Positions 24,107 to 33,879 of a stretch of 36,598 bases of DNA are shown here, piece by piece. Each line of letters opens with the position of its first letter. Positions within the stretch are counted from its first letter, which is position 1. Source of the stretch: JAJTFW01 sp964534995 (GTDB lineage Bacteria; Bacteroidota; Bacteroidia; AKYH767-A; OLB10). The stretch spans positions 1 through 36,598 of the forward strand of contig CAZHSC010000032.1 in NCBI GenBank assembly GCA_964534995.1, given 5' to 3'. The position numbers were made by a program, and so were the translations under genes. The notes below the pieces were generated by a model that worked only from the letters and a program-made list of their open reading frames with translations, was not told the DNA's origin and ran no database searches.

Positions 24107-25354
24107 ATGGAAGTAATATATCGAATTGTTGTTTGGGTGTATGGGATGCTTATTTCTTTCGCCGCGCTTTTTAATTCAAAAGCGGAAAAGTGGGTAAGGG
24201 GAAGAGACCGCTGGAGGGAACACCTGGAACAGGCCCTTTCCGGTAAGCCGGCAAAGCGTATTTGGTTTCATTGTTCCTCACTGGGTGAGTTTGAACAGGG
24301 GAGGCCCGTGCTGGAGCAGATTCGCGCCGAATACCCAGGCTATTTTATTGTGTTAAGTTTTTTCTCCCCATCAGGATATGAGGTCAGAAAAAATGAAAAG
24401 TTAGTGGACTATGTCTGCTATCTTCCACTGGATTCCCGTAAAAACAGTAAGGATTTTATCCGGCTACTGAAGCCTTCACTCGTGTTTTTTGTAAAATATG
24501 ATTTTTGGTATTATTACGGGAAGGAACTCCACGCGGGTAAAATACCTTTCTTTTGTATTTCGGCGATTTTTCGTCCGGGCCAGGTATTTTTCAAACCCTA
24601 TGGAAAATTTTTCCGGAAAATCCTTACCAGGTATTCTCATCTCTTTGTGCAGGACCAGGCTTCCCTCGAATTGCTTTACAAAAACCGCATCCCTTCCGTT
24701 ACCGTTTCGGGAGATACCCGTTTCGACAGGGTGATTGAAAACAGTATACTTGCAGCGGAACTTCCCCTGCTGCAGGAATTTTGCCAGGATAAGTTATCCA
24801 TCGTTGCGGGCAGTACCTGGCCTAAGGATGAAAAAATTCTGGCTGAACTCACTGAAAAAGATGCATCAATAAGACTCATCATCGCGCCGCATGAAACGGG
24901 CGAAGCAAGGTTGAAAGGAATCGAAAACCGCTTTAGAGGAAAAACAATACGATTTTCAAAGGCGGGAAATACTATACCTCCCGGTGTTAATGTGATTATT
25001 ATTGATAGTATCGGTATATTATCCCTGCTTTACCGCTTTGGAAAATACTCCTATGTGGGAGGAGGATTTGGAAAGGGCATTCACAATATCCTGGAAGCTG
25101 CGGTTTATGGTCCCCCTGTATTTTTTGGACCTGAATACAAGAAGTTCAAAGAAGCACGTGATCTGAAAGCATTGGGAGGAGTGATGAGTATCCGCAATAT
25201 GGCGGATATGTATGCGCATATTAGAAAACTGGAATCAGATGATCAGAATTATATTCTGATTTCGGCCAGGAATAAAAAATACATTGAGGACCGTAAAGGG
25301 GCTACTCAGATTTTGATGAACTTCCTCCGCTTGAATTATCCTGTGGAACAGTGA
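24107..25354 (+). CDS. waaA: 3-deoxy-D-manno-octulosonic acid (Kdo) transferase
   Basis: 415 residues, GT30 family. It transfers Kdo from CMP-Kdo to the lipid A precursor on the inner face of the inner membrane; an N-terminal hydrophobic anchor spans about residues 5-22. Landmarks: SSLGEFEQGRPV with the catalytic base E61, FVKYDFWYY, VSGDTRFDRV, AGSTWPKDE and YVGGGFGKGIHNILEAA in the CMP-sugar-binding half. The number of Kdo residues added cannot be told. No promoter element is evident in the 143-base gap upstream. Confidence 0.94.
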   Translation: MEVIYRIVVWVYGMLISFAALFNSKAEKWVRGRDRWREHLEQALSGKPAKRIWFHCSSLGEFEQGRPVLEQIRAEYPGYFIVLSFFSPSGYEVRKNEKLVDYVCYLPLDSRKNSKDFIRLLKPSLVFFVKYDFWYYYGKELHAGKIPFFCISAIFRPGQVFFKPYGKFFRKILTRYSHLFVQDQASLELLYKNRIPSVTVSGDTRFDRVIENSILAAELPLLQEFCQDKLSIVAGSTWPKDEKILAELTEKDASIRLIIAPHETGEARLKGIENRFRGKTIRFSKAGNTIPPGVNVIIIDSIGILSLLYRFGKYSYVGGGFGKGIHNILEAAVYGPPVFFGPEYKKFKEARDLKALGGVMSIRNMADMYAHIRKLESDDQNYILISARNKKYIEDRKGATQILMNFLRLNYPVEQ

Positions 25355-25429
25355 TTCATTTCTATGGAATTTTCTGCCGGAACATCCGACAGGCCTGTGC
25401 GTGGTTCCGGTTAAATAGGTTTGTTAATT

Positions 25430-26083
25430 CTACCTTTTTGTATAGGTAAAATCACCTTGTAACAAGGGGTGCCTCCCCGTGAGTCCGCCTGCTGAAACAA
25501 TAAGGTGAAAATCTTTAAACAGATATTCAAACAGCCAGTCCTCCACTTTTATTTCAAATTTGTTATTACTGCCTTCCGGAACGATGGTCAAGGCATGGTC
25601 AGGGCAAAATTCAAATACCACCATCAGGCTGTCAACTTTGCGGTAGTCCAATTCCGCCATCCCATCACTTCCGAAGGGCGCCATAAGTGTATCCATGCCT
25701 GTAAATCCCAGGAGGTAGAAGTAGGGGTTAATGGAAGGGTTGCCGTTTATGATCCGGGCTGTCCATTTACCCGTTAAAGTGTCATGCGCATTGACCAGCG
25801 ACAGCCCTTTGCCTTTTGTTTTTCCGGAGTTAAGGAAGATCACGGGTTTTCCGTCCTTTAAAATACCGTGGTGCCAGTTGCCGCTGCCATAACGGTCGAG
25901 GGCTCCCGAAGAGAAGAAAAATTCAAAGGTGGAGTCCGGATTTAATTTAAATCCGGATGCGGTTTCTGCCAGGCCTTCCAGGTAATATTCGCCGCAGGCA
26001 TCACAGGGAGCATCCTGTGCCGGTAGCAGGGAATGGTTCATCAATAGTAATATAAGAAATAGGTTGAAAATATATTTTTTCAT
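25430..26083 (-). CDS. Secreted protein of unknown function, last gene of the mre-rodA cluster
   Basis: 217 residues from the ATG at 26083. The frame is open further upstream, into rodA, but MKKYIFNLFLILLL is a textbook signal peptide start (cleavage near LLPAQ), and the extra part is just rodA read in another frame. The mature protein starts DAPCDACGEYYLEG; the motif SGFKLNPDSTFEFFFSSGALDRYGSGNW looks conserved and beta-rich. I do not recognise a named family. It starts 8 bases after the rodA stop on the same strand, so it is probably co-transcribed with the elongasome genes. A cell-envelope role is inference from that position. Confidence 0.75.
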   Translation of the reverse strand: MKKYIFNLFLILLLMNHSLLPAQDAPCDACGEYYLEGLAETASGFKLNPDSTFEFFFSSGALDRYGSGNWHHGILKDGKPVIFLNSGKTKGKGLSLVNAHDTLTGKWTARIINGNPSINPYFYLLGFTGMDTLMAPFGSDGMAELDYRKVDSLMVVFEFCPDHALTIVPEGSNNKFEIKVEDWLFEYLFKDFHLIVSAGGLTGRHPLLQGDFTYTKR

Positions 26084-26091
26084 GTTGCCTC

Positions 26092-27354
26092 TTACCTCAG
26101 GATGTATATTCTGTAACTGTCCAGTTTTATCAGTACAAACAACAGCACAGTGAAGCCCCAGAGTGAAGATCCTCCGTAACTGAAAAAGGGCAATGGGATG
26201 CCTATAACGGGAGCGAGGCCAATCGCCATTCCCACATTTATCATCAGGTGGAAAAACAGGATAGAAGCCACTCCATAAGCGTATATTCTTGTGTATTGCG
26301 ACCGCTGTCGTTCCGCAATGAAAACAATCCGGTACAGCAATGCAAGAAAGAGACTCAACACCACAAAGGTGCCGGCAAATCCCCATTCTTCGCCTACCGT
26401 ACAGAAAATAAAATCGGTACTTTGCTCGGGAACAAAGTCGTATTTCGTTTGGGTGCCCTGTAAAAAACCTTTGCCCGTCAGGCCACCCGATCCAATGGCA
26501 ATCAGGCTTTGATTTACATTATACCCCGCTCCCTTGGGATCCGATCGTTTGCCAAGCAACACCTCAATACGTTCACGTTGATGCGATTGTAATAATTTGT
26601 TGAAAGCGTAATCCACACTGAAAACAACACCGGCACTCAGCAGGGTGATGATAAAGATAACCAGCAAATTCTTCCTGGTTTTTCTCATCAGCAGGTAAGC
26701 CAAAACCCCGAGACTGCCAATGATGCCCAGCAGGATTTCATTGGGAACCATCAGCGCCAGTATGAAAAGTACCCCCGCAAAGAATCCGAAAATCAAAATG
26801 TTCTGTGACAAGCCCTCCCGGTAAAGAACGAATATAAATGCAAAAAACACAAGGGCCGAACCAGTATCATTTTGTAATAATACCAGCGTCATGGGTAAAA
26901 GGATGATCAGCCCGGCAGTAATCTTCGTCTTCAGGTCTTCCATCCTGATACCAAGTGTACTGAGGTACTTTGCCACCGCCATATTTGTAGCGAATTTGGC
27001 AAATTCAGAGGGTTGCAATTTAAATGTTCCTATTTCTATCCATGACCTTGCCCCCTGCACATCCCTTGCAATTACCAAAACTACCAGCAAAATGATAATG
27101 ACCAGTAAATAGATAGGATAAGAAAACGCTGCATAGAACTTTCCGTCAATTACCATGATGGCCAGGCCTATGAGCAATGAACTGCATATCCACAACATTT
27201 GTCTGCCATAACTTTGTGTCATGTCAAAAATATTCCGGTGCTCTTCATTATAAACGGCAGCATAAATGTTAATCCAGCCCATGAGTACCAACACCATGTA
27301 CAGGCCTACCAACAGCCAGTCTGTGTTTTCAAATATGCTCTTTTGTTTGCGCAC
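26092..27354 (-). CDS. rodA: RodA, SEDS-family peptidoglycan glycosyltransferase
   Basis: 420 residues with about ten membrane segments. RodA polymerises lipid II for side-wall growth together with PBP2. SEDS features include SWIEIGTFKLQPSEFAK, QNDTGSALVFF with the catalytic-loop Asp, GSGGLTGKGFLQGTQ, VPEQSTDFIFCTVGEEWGF and PLPFFSYGGSS. The start is GTG at 27354: an in-frame stop lies a few codons upstream and no ATG is available nearby. It is 66 bases downstream of mrdA and 8 bases upstream of the secreted unknown. Confidence 0.96.
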   Translation of the reverse strand: MRKQKSIFENTDWLLVGLYMVLVLMGWINIYAAVYNEEHRNIFDMTQSYGRQMLWICSSLLIGLAIMVIDGKFYAAFSYPIYLLVIIILLVVLVIARDVQGARSWIEIGTFKLQPSEFAKFATNMAVAKYLSTLGIRMEDLKTKITAGLIILLPMTLVLLQNDTGSALVFFAFIFVLYREGLSQNILIFGFFAGVLFILALMVPNEILLGIIGSLGVLAYLLMRKTRKNLLVIFIITLLSAGVVFSVDYAFNKLLQSHQRERIEVLLGKRSDPKGAGYNVNQSLIAIGSGGLTGKGFLQGTQTKYDFVPEQSTDFIFCTVGEEWGFAGTFVVLSLFLALLYRIVFIAERQRSQYTRIYAYGVASILFFHLMINVGMAIGLAPVIGIPLPFFSYGGSSLWGFTVLLFVLIKLDSYRIYILR

Positions 27355-27420
27355 TTTAATTAGTATTTACACAGGTTTTTTCTGAATTTCACCAGTTGCA
27401 TTTTGTACTATATTGATTTT

Positions 27421-29346
27421 TTAATGTCTCGACTGCAGGTGTTTTCTCTGGTGAATTGCATTCGATTTCATGGTTCCCGTTTGCAAAGCGACTCCGGAGG
27501 TATCCGTTGATCTTCTTTCCGGCTTTTCAAGGCTCTTATTCTCGAGCGGTAGCAGATTTCCCTTCATCATTCTTTCTTCCAGTACTTTTCTCTTCGTAGT
27601 GTCATTAAAGTATTTTTCCATCATCAGGCTGGCGATGGGTGCTGCCCATGTGGCCCCAAAGCCTGCGTTTTCCACCATCACCGCGATCGCTATTTTAGGA
27701 TTTTGCCTGGGTGCAAAAGCTACAAATAAACTATGGTCCTTGCCATGTGGATTTTGTGCGGTCCCTGTTTTGCCGCAAATAATTACCGAATCGAAACGGG
27801 CAATACGGGCAGTACCGGCTTCCACCACTTTTTGCATACCATCCTGAATAATATCAAAATATTGCTTTTCAACTTTACTGAAGTGTTGTATGGCCAGGTT
27901 CCGGGAGGTGTTGGGCTTGCCGTCAATTTTTTTAATTACATGCGGCGTATAATAAAATCCTTTATTGGCGATGATGCATAAAATATTGGCCATCTGCAAA
28001 GGATTGATGCCAAGTTCACCCTGTCCGATACCCAGCGAATAAATGGTTGAGGCCTTCCATCTTCCTTTACCATAGATCTTATCATAAAACTCAACGGAAG
28101 GTATCAGTCCTTTCAATTCATGCGGCATATCCACTCCGATTTTCTTACCTATGCCGAAGCTCATCTGGTATTCGCGCCACAGGGCATAACCTTTTTCGCT
28201 TCGACCGTACTTCCGGCTGTCGATAAAAGAGCGGAAGGTGTTACAGAAATAAGGATTGCAGGAGTACTGAATAGCGCCTTCCAGCGCGACCGGCGGATGC
28301 GGATGACATTTCACGCTTTTACTGCCAACGACAAAGGAATGCGGATAGATGGTGCCCGGTTGTAATATTCCCTCCTGCAACGCTGCCAGGGCATTGGTAA
28401 GTTTAAAGGTGGATCCGGGAGGATAGTAGGCCTGCATCGCCCTGTTGAAAAGCGGTTTCAGCGGATCTTTTAAAAGGTTGGAGTAATTTTTTGAACGCAC
28501 CCTTCCCACCAGCAGATTGGGGTCATACGAAGGACTGGAAATCATAGCTAATATTTCACCGGTGGCCGGCTCTATGGCAACCAGTGAACCAATTTTATTC
28601 TGGAGCAATTGTTCTCCGTACGCCTGTAAATCTGCATCCAATGTTGCAATCAGGTTTTTACCCGCAATGGCAATGGTATCATAAGTGCCGTTTTTATAGC
28701 TGCCCTTCTCGCGGTTGAAGACATCCACCATGATGATGCGAACCCCTCTTCTGCCCCTCAGTTCTTCCTCATAACTCTGCTCTATACCGCTGATACCAAT
28801 ATAGTCGCCCTGCCGGTAATAGGAGTTTTTTTCAATCATCGCATCGTTCACCTCCCCGATATAACCCAATACATGCGCAGCGGTATTGTTGGGGTATTTT
28901 CTTAGGGTTCTGGGCTGTACAAAGAAGCCCTGGAACTTGTATAATTTTTCCTGAAAGGTGGCAAAGGTTTCAGCGGAAATCTGTTTTTCAAAAACGCTGG
29001 CTTTCATCCTGGAAAAGGATTTCGCTTTTTTCATTTTTTCAATGAAGGAGGAAACCGGCATATCCAGCAGGCGGCAAAACTCGGCAGTATCAAGGTTTAC
29101 CACCTGTTTGGGCACCACCATCAGGTCATATACTGCCTGGTTATATGCCAGGATTTTACCATTTCTGTCGTATATCATGCCCCGTGCAGGGTAGTCAGTG
29201 ATATAACGAAGTACATTATTGGTAGCGGAAACAGAGTAGGTTTCGTTCAACACCTGAATATAAAAAAGGCGAATGATAAAAATGATCACTACTGCGGTGA
29301 AGATACTGAGTATGACGATTCGCTGTCCTGTGCCCGGATTATACAT
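27421..29346 (-). CDS. mrdA: Penicillin-binding protein 2 (transpeptidase)
   Basis: 641 residues. One N-terminal membrane anchor (about 10-30), a PBP dimerisation domain with RGMIYDRNGKILAYN (55-69), and a C-terminal transpeptidase domain. The active-site motifs are STFK (S312, K315), SCN (S362-N364) and KTG (K526). It cross-links peptidoglycan in the periplasm during elongation as the partner of RodA, whose gene follows. The C-terminal tail beyond about residue 600 is polar and low in conservation. Confidence 0.96.
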   Translation of the reverse strand: MYNPGTGQRIVILSIFTAVVIIFIIRLFYIQVLNETYSVSATNNVLRYITDYPARGMIYDRNGKILAYNQAVYDLMVVPKQVVNLDTAEFCRLLDMPVSSFIEKMKKAKSFSRMKASVFEKQISAETFATFQEKLYKFQGFFVQPRTLRKYPNNTAAHVLGYIGEVNDAMIEKNSYYRQGDYIGISGIEQSYEEELRGRRGVRIIMVDVFNREKGSYKNGTYDTIAIAGKNLIATLDADLQAYGEQLLQNKIGSLVAIEPATGEILAMISSPSYDPNLLVGRVRSKNYSNLLKDPLKPLFNRAMQAYYPPGSTFKLTNALAALQEGILQPGTIYPHSFVVGSKSVKCHPHPPVALEGAIQYSCNPYFCNTFRSFIDSRKYGRSEKGYALWREYQMSFGIGKKIGVDMPHELKGLIPSVEFYDKIYGKGRWKASTIYSLGIGQGELGINPLQMANILCIIANKGFYYTPHVIKKIDGKPNTSRNLAIQHFSKVEKQYFDIIQDGMQKVVEAGTARIARFDSVIICGKTGTAQNPHGKDHSLFVAFAPRQNPKIAIAVMVENAGFGATWAAPIASLMMEKYFNDTTKRKVLEERMMKGNLLPLENKSLEKPERRSTDTSGVALQTGTMKSNAIHQRKHLQSRH

Positions 29347-29513
29347 CCTTTCGTTTAATTGATTTAATGGAGCTAACTCAGAAGAGGGTTAATTCCTGGT
29401 GACTCAAGCCTGACCCAGGCCCTAACAAATTGCCAACCGGGGTGGAACCGGATGGTTTTTTCCGGAGGGTGTTTGCATACTCACCGGGACCTACTTCAAC
29501 TTCATCCATATTG

Positions 29514-30032
29514 CTATAAACTGCTCCGCGGCTTCATGGTCAGGTAATGGGAGATAATAACCAGCAGCAGGGTAAGGAAACTGCTGAGCAATACCCGTAT
29601 AAAAGTATCCAGAAATTCACTGAACCTGAATACTTCAATATAAAAAAGTAACAAGTGATGAATAAAAACCAAAAGTGCTGAATAAGCCAGATACCATGTA
29701 AATCCGAATTTTCGGATGGATGGTTCAGCATCCGCTTCATATCCGTCCCGGGGTGCTATGATTTTCAACCATCGTGGGCGGACATAGGCGAGCAAAACAC
29801 AGGCAGATGCGTGCATCCCCGGCGTATTCTGAAACATATCTATGGTTAAGCCGGTGCCGAGTGCGATGATGAGCAGGAGCAACCTGGGCAGGTTTACGGG
29901 CAGGGAAAGTATAAACAGCAGGTATAGAAAGGGGTTAATAAAAGTACCCAGCTGGATATTGTTGAGGAGGACAACCTGAACAGCCATCAGTATAACAAAC
30001 CGGAATAAATGACGAAGGATGAGAAGTATCAT
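29514..30032 (-). CDS. mreD: Rod shape-determining protein MreD
   Basis: 172 residues, mostly hydrophobic with about five membrane segments, the normal MreD size and make-up. TIDMFQNTPGMHASACVLLAYVRP is recognisable for Bacteroidetes MreD. It works with MreC as part of the elongasome at the inner membrane. It overlaps mreC by 4 bases; a 167-base gap follows before mrdA, in which I see no gene or clear signal. Confidence 0.9.
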   Translation of the reverse strand: MILLILRHLFRFVILMAVQVVLLNNIQLGTFINPFLYLLFILSLPVNLPRLLLLIIALGTGLTIDMFQNTPGMHASACVLLAYVRPRWLKIIAPRDGYEADAEPSIRKFGFTWYLAYSALLVFIHHLLLFYIEVFRFSEFLDTFIRVLLSSFLTLLLVIISHYLTMKPRSSL

Positions 30033-30871
30033 GGTTCGTCCTCTTTAGGTTTGTTTTTTAACTCCAGCAGCTCTTGTTCCTGCTTAAAAAGATTCTTTAC
30101 GATATACACGTGGCTCAGATTGCCAAAGTTCAACGACAGTTTTACCTTTATTTTAAAGAAGGGGGACCCCGGCTCAGTTAAAGTCTCTACCACCTTGCCT
30201 ATCATAATTTCCGCCGGGAAGACGGTCGAAAAGGAGGTGGTCACCACTGTATCCCCTTTCATAACCGGAACGGTTTTATCAATTTCATTCAGGTAGGCAT
30301 AGGATGGGTTTTTTCCATCCCACTTGAGGGATCCGAAAAATTTATTTCGTTTGATCATCGCGCTTACGTTGGTTTCCTTATGAAGCAGCGACATTACCGT
30401 GCAGTAATGATCCGATACATGATTTACAATACCCACCACCCCTTTTTCGGTAATCACCCCCATTTCGGGTGAAACCCCCTGTAAACGTCCTTTGTTTAAC
30501 GTGATAAAATTATTGCGGTGATGTATGGAGTTGTTGATGACTTTCGCTTCCAGGTATGAGTACTGTTGCTCATGGATGGAATCTGTTATGTCAACGGTGT
30601 TTTGATTTGGATTATAATGTGAATCGGATAACAGCGCTCTTAATTTTGCATTTTCTTCAGCCAGCAGGTTGTTGTTATCGCGCAAATGAATATACTCTTT
30701 TACATAATTTACTCCCTCCATGGTGGTGGTAACCACCGCATTGGTGGCATTGAAAACACTGGCCTGCTGAAAGCGGTTGTTTCGGATTAACAGGTAAAGG
30801 CAAAGCGATTGCAGCAGAATAAAAAGCAGGGTAAAGTTATTGCGCCATAGAAGGAGGAATAGTAGCCTCAT
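30029..30871 (-). CDS. mreC: Rod shape-determining protein MreC
   Basis: 280 residues. An N-terminal membrane segment (about 12-28) is followed by a coiled-coil stretch (HLRDNNNLLAEENAKLRALL) and the beta-rich MreC core with NKGRLQGVSPEMGVITEKGVVGIV. MreC scaffolds PBP2 in the periplasm. The gene starts 75 bases after mreB and overlaps mreD by 4 bases. Confidence 0.95.
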   Translation of the reverse strand: MRLLFLLLWRNNFTLLFILLQSLCLYLLIRNNRFQQASVFNATNAVVTTTMEGVNYVKEYIHLRDNNNLLAEENAKLRALLSDSHYNPNQNTVDITDSIHEQQYSYLEAKVINNSIHHRNNFITLNKGRLQGVSPEMGVITEKGVVGIVNHVSDHYCTVMSLLHKETNVSAMIKRNKFFGSLKWDGKNPSYAYLNEIDKTVPVMKGDTVVTTSFSTVFPAEIMIGKVVETLTEPGSPFFKIKVKLSLNFGNLSHVYIVKNLFKQEQELLELKNKPKEDEP

Positions 30872-30946
30872 GTTGGTTCTTTACAAATTGCGCTTTTAAT
30901 TTTAATAAAATACAAAATCACATTTCCGGATTATTTCTTTCCGGTA

Positions 30947-31969
30947 TTAATGCTGAAGGAATTTGTAACGGTGTATGTTTTTGAGTGCAATACCGGTACC
31001 CCTCACTACGGCACGAAGTGGGTCTTCCGCAATGTGAACCGGTAATTTGGTTTTCATGCTTATTCTCTTGTCGAGGCCACGCAGGAGTGCCCCGCCACCG
31101 GTCAGGTAAATACCGGTTCGGTAAATGTCAGCCGATAATTCAGGAGGGGTAATTTCCAGGGCCTTCAGGATGGCTTCTTCAATTTTGCTAATGGACTTAT
31201 CCAGTGCATGCGCTATTTCAGGATAGCTGACAGTGATCTCTTTTGGGATGCCGGTCATAAGGTCGCGACCATGAACGGCAAAATCGGGAGGGGCATTGTC
31301 AAGTTCAGGCAGCGCCGAACCTACCTCAATTTTTATTCTTTCTGCGGTACGCTCTCCAATCAAAATGTTATGCTGGCGGCGCATGTAATCCCAGATGTCA
31401 GTGGTGAAACCGTCGCCCGCAACACGGATACTCTGGTCGCAAACGATTCCACCCAAAGCGATCACCGCGATTTCACTGGTACCACCACCTATATCAATGA
31501 TCATATTACCCATAGGCTCTTCCACATCAATACCAATACCTATGGCCGCCGCCATGGGCTCATGGATAAGATAAACCTCTTTTGCACCCGCATGTTCTGC
31601 CGAATCACGCACCGCGCGCTTTTCAACTTCAGTAATGCCGGAGGGAATACAAATAACCATTCTCAGCGAAGGAGTAAACAACTTGGATCCCGTGCTGATC
31701 ATACGGATCATCCCTTTTATCATCTGCTCAGCGGCTTCAAAGTCGGCGATAACGCCGTCCTTCAAAGGACGTACGGTTTTAATATTCTCGTGGGTTTTTC
31801 CGTGCATCATCATCGCTTGCTTTCCAACAGCGATAACCCTGCCCGTAGTACGGTCGATGGCTACGATGGATGGTTCATCAACAACTACTTTGTCGTTATG
31901 AATGATGAGGGTGTTTGCAGTCCCCAGATCGATGGCGATCTCCTGTGTGAGGAAATCAAAGAGTCCCAT
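30947..31969 (-). CDS. mreB: Rod shape-determining protein MreB (actin homologue)
   Basis: 340 residues. Actin-fold nucleotide motifs: IDLGTANT (phosphate 1), DIGGGTSEIAVIALGG (phosphate 2) and LTGGGALLRGLD (adenosine). An amphipathic start, MGLFDFLTQE, suits membrane attachment. MreB filaments orient the elongasome. It is the first of the mre genes, 148 bases downstream of purH; a weak -7 element (CATTTTTG, one mismatch) lies around 32090-32083. A long plus-strand frame over this gene is an antisense shadow. Confidence 0.97.
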   Translation of the reverse strand: MGLFDFLTQEIAIDLGTANTLIIHNDKVVVDEPSIVAIDRTTGRVIAVGKQAMMMHGKTHENIKTVRPLKDGVIADFEAAEQMIKGMIRMISTGSKLFTPSLRMVICIPSGITEVEKRAVRDSAEHAGAKEVYLIHEPMAAAIGIGIDVEEPMGNMIIDIGGGTSEIAVIALGGIVCDQSIRVAGDGFTTDIWDYMRRQHNILIGERTAERIKIEVGSALPELDNAPPDFAVHGRDLMTGIPKEITVSYPEIAHALDKSISKIEEAILKALEITPPELSADIYRTGIYLTGGGALLRGLDKRISMKTKLPVHIAEDPLRAVVRGTGIALKNIHRYKFLQH

Positions 31970-32117
31970 GCTTTAGCGTTTGCTTGTTAATGCCTGTTCC
32001 TGCGAACTGACTGATTAGTAGAATAGGTTAGGTGGAGGTGTGTCCATTTCACGGCCGCTGCAAGGTAATCGCATCAGCTGTGCAAAAATGAAGAGAAAAA
32101 ATTGAATTATGAACGCG

Positions 32118-33644
32118 CTAGTGTTTAAAATGACGAAATCCTGTTAAGACCATACTAAGGCCGCATTCATTCGACTTGTCAATCGAGTCCTGGTCCCTGA
32201 CAGATCCTCCCGGTTGAATGATGGCAGAAATCCCCGCGGCTGCGGCAATTTCAACGCAATCAGGGAAGGGGAAGAATGCGTCGGAAGCCATCACTGCTCC
32301 GTTCAGTGAAAAACCAAAATGTTCGGCCTTGGCAATGGCTTGTTTCAATGCGTCAACCCTGGAGGTTTGACCCACGCCACTGGAAAGCATTTGTTTGTTT
32401 TTCACTAATACGATGGCGTTACTCTTACTGTGCTTCACAATTTTGTTTGCGAACAACAGGTCCTCTGTTTCCGCGGTGGAAGGCCCTTTTACAGTTACCG
32501 TTTTCAAATCTGTAGCTGTTTCGGTCTTATGGTCCGGTTCCTGTTCCAAAACACCATTTAAAATGCTTCTGTACAGCATAGCGGGAAGCTTGAAGTCCTT
32601 GATTTTAAGAATGATACGGTTTTTCTTTGTTGAAAATACAGTAAGCGCATCATTACTAAAGGAAGGTGCAATCGCTAGTTCAAAGAAAAGGCTGTTCATG
32701 GCTTCGGCCACTTCTTTGGTGATTTCGCGGTTGGTAATGATTATCCCTCCAAATGCAGATACCGGATCTCCTGCCAGTGCTTTTTCCCATGCGGTAAGCA
32801 GCCTTTGGTCAGACGCGAGGCCACAGGCATTGTTGTGCTTGATGATGGCTACGGTAGGCTCCGGGAAATCATTGATCAATGAAATGGCGGCATCTACATC
32901 CAGCAGGTTATTGTAGCTTAGCTCTTTACCGTGAAGTTGCGTGTAAACCTCCTCCGGTTTACCGTGAAACATCGCTTTTTGATGCGGATTTTCACCGTAT
33001 CGAAGTGAACGGGAATTCCAGTCGCTGGGAAATTTCAGATTTGCCGATTTTTTATCCCCATCGCAAAACCAGGCTTGTATAGCAGCATCATAGTGACTGC
33101 TTATCCCAAATGCCTTCAGCGCCTGTATCCGGCGTTGTTCAATATTTGTATTACCCTTCTGATTTTTAATTATTTCACTTAAAGATGAATAATCCGCTAA
33201 TGATGGGATTATAAGCACATCCTTGTAATTTTTAGCCGCAGCTCTGATCAGGCTGATGCCTCCAATATCTATTTTTTCGATGATCGACTCCGGACTTCCT
33301 CCGGCTTTTACCGTTTCTTCAAAAGGGTAAAGATCCACCACTACCAGGTCAATAAATGGCAAACTGTGAGCTTGCATTTCTTTTTCATGAACCGCATCGG
33401 ACCTCTTTGCCAGAATACCACCGAATACCGCCGGATGAAGTGTTTTAACACGTCCACCTAAAATGGAGGGATACCCGGTGATATCTTCTACTGGAGTCAC
33501 CGGAATATCGCGCTTGCGGATGAAATCGTAAGTGCCTCCTGTTGCATATAGTTGAACACCAAGGTGGTGCAAGTCATCGACAATGCGGTCAAGACCGTCT
33601 TTATGGTAAACGGACAGGAGGGCAGTACGAAATTGAATTTCCAT
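32118..33644 (-). CDS. purH: Bifunctional AICAR transformylase/IMP cyclohydrolase
   Basis: 508 residues, full length. The N-terminal IMP cyclohydrolase domain (about 1-200) has LYATGGTYDFIRK and GGRVKTLHPAVFGGILA; the C-terminal formyltransferase domain has SLRYGENPHQKA, IKHNNACGLA and SDAFFPFPD. It carries out the last two steps of de novo purine synthesis to IMP. An exact -7 element lies 32 bases upstream of the ATG. The purH-mreB neighbourhood recurs in Bacteroidetes. Confidence 0.97.
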   Translation of the reverse strand: MEIQFRTALLSVYHKDGLDRIVDDLHHLGVQLYATGGTYDFIRKRDIPVTPVEDITGYPSILGGRVKTLHPAVFGGILAKRSDAVHEKEMQAHSLPFIDLVVVDLYPFEETVKAGGSPESIIEKIDIGGISLIRAAAKNYKDVLIIPSLADYSSLSEIIKNQKGNTNIEQRRIQALKAFGISSHYDAAIQAWFCDGDKKSANLKFPSDWNSRSLRYGENPHQKAMFHGKPEEVYTQLHGKELSYNNLLDVDAAISLINDFPEPTVAIIKHNNACGLASDQRLLTAWEKALAGDPVSAFGGIIITNREITKEVAEAMNSLFFELAIAPSFSNDALTVFSTKKNRIILKIKDFKLPAMLYRSILNGVLEQEPDHKTETATDLKTVTVKGPSTAETEDLLFANKIVKHSKSNAIVLVKNKQMLSSGVGQTSRVDALKQAIAKAEHFGFSLNGAVMASDAFFPFPDCVEIAAAAGISAIIQPGGSVRDQDSIDKSNECGLSMVLTGFRHFKH

Positions 33645-33676
33645 AATATTGAATGTAAATTAGGCGAACAAGGGCG

Positions 33677-33684
33677 CAAAATTA
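33677..33684 (-). promoter_or_regulatory. -7 promoter element TAATTTTG for purH
   Basis: Exact TAnnTTTG match followed by CG on the minus strand, 32 bases before the purH ATG. It lies in the 321-base gap between purH and hmgA, which otherwise holds the plus-strand element at 33770 and the repeats at 33880-33926, and no gene. Confidence 0.55.
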
Positions 33685-33769
33685 GGACATTACGGCCATT
33701 CCATGCATTTCATTTTGCTGTATGAGTACCTGTACAAGATAAATCTACCTATTTAAAAAGGTCATGAAT

Positions 33770-33777
33770 TAATTTTG
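33770..33777 (+). promoter_or_regulatory. Candidate -7 element TAATTTTG for hmgA
   Basis: Exact TAnnTTTG match on the plus strand, 188 bases upstream of the hmgA ATG. If used, the leader would contain the inverted repeats at 33880-33926. No convincing -33 element was seen, and AT-rich sequence makes chance matches likely. Confidence 0.35.
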
Positions 33778-33879
33778 AAAGAATAAGAACATGTCGGGTA
33801 ATATTTTCTCTTAACATTTTTGTGAAGATTATCTTGCTGCGTCTGATAAGATTTTATTTATTGTCGAGGAGGAATTGTT

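Noticed and set aside
24059..24115. 18-residue reading frame in the waaA leader
   Set aside because: It is short, Lys/Asn/Gln-rich, overlaps the waaA start, and has no sign of being a regulatory leader peptide.
26084..26386. N-terminal extension of the secreted unknown protein into rodA
   Set aside because: The extra 101 residues are rodA read in another frame; a proper signal peptide begins at the ATG at 26083.
31208..31990. Plus-strand frame of 260 residues
   Set aside because: It is exactly antisense to mreB, rich in His, Asn and Arg, and shows no family features.
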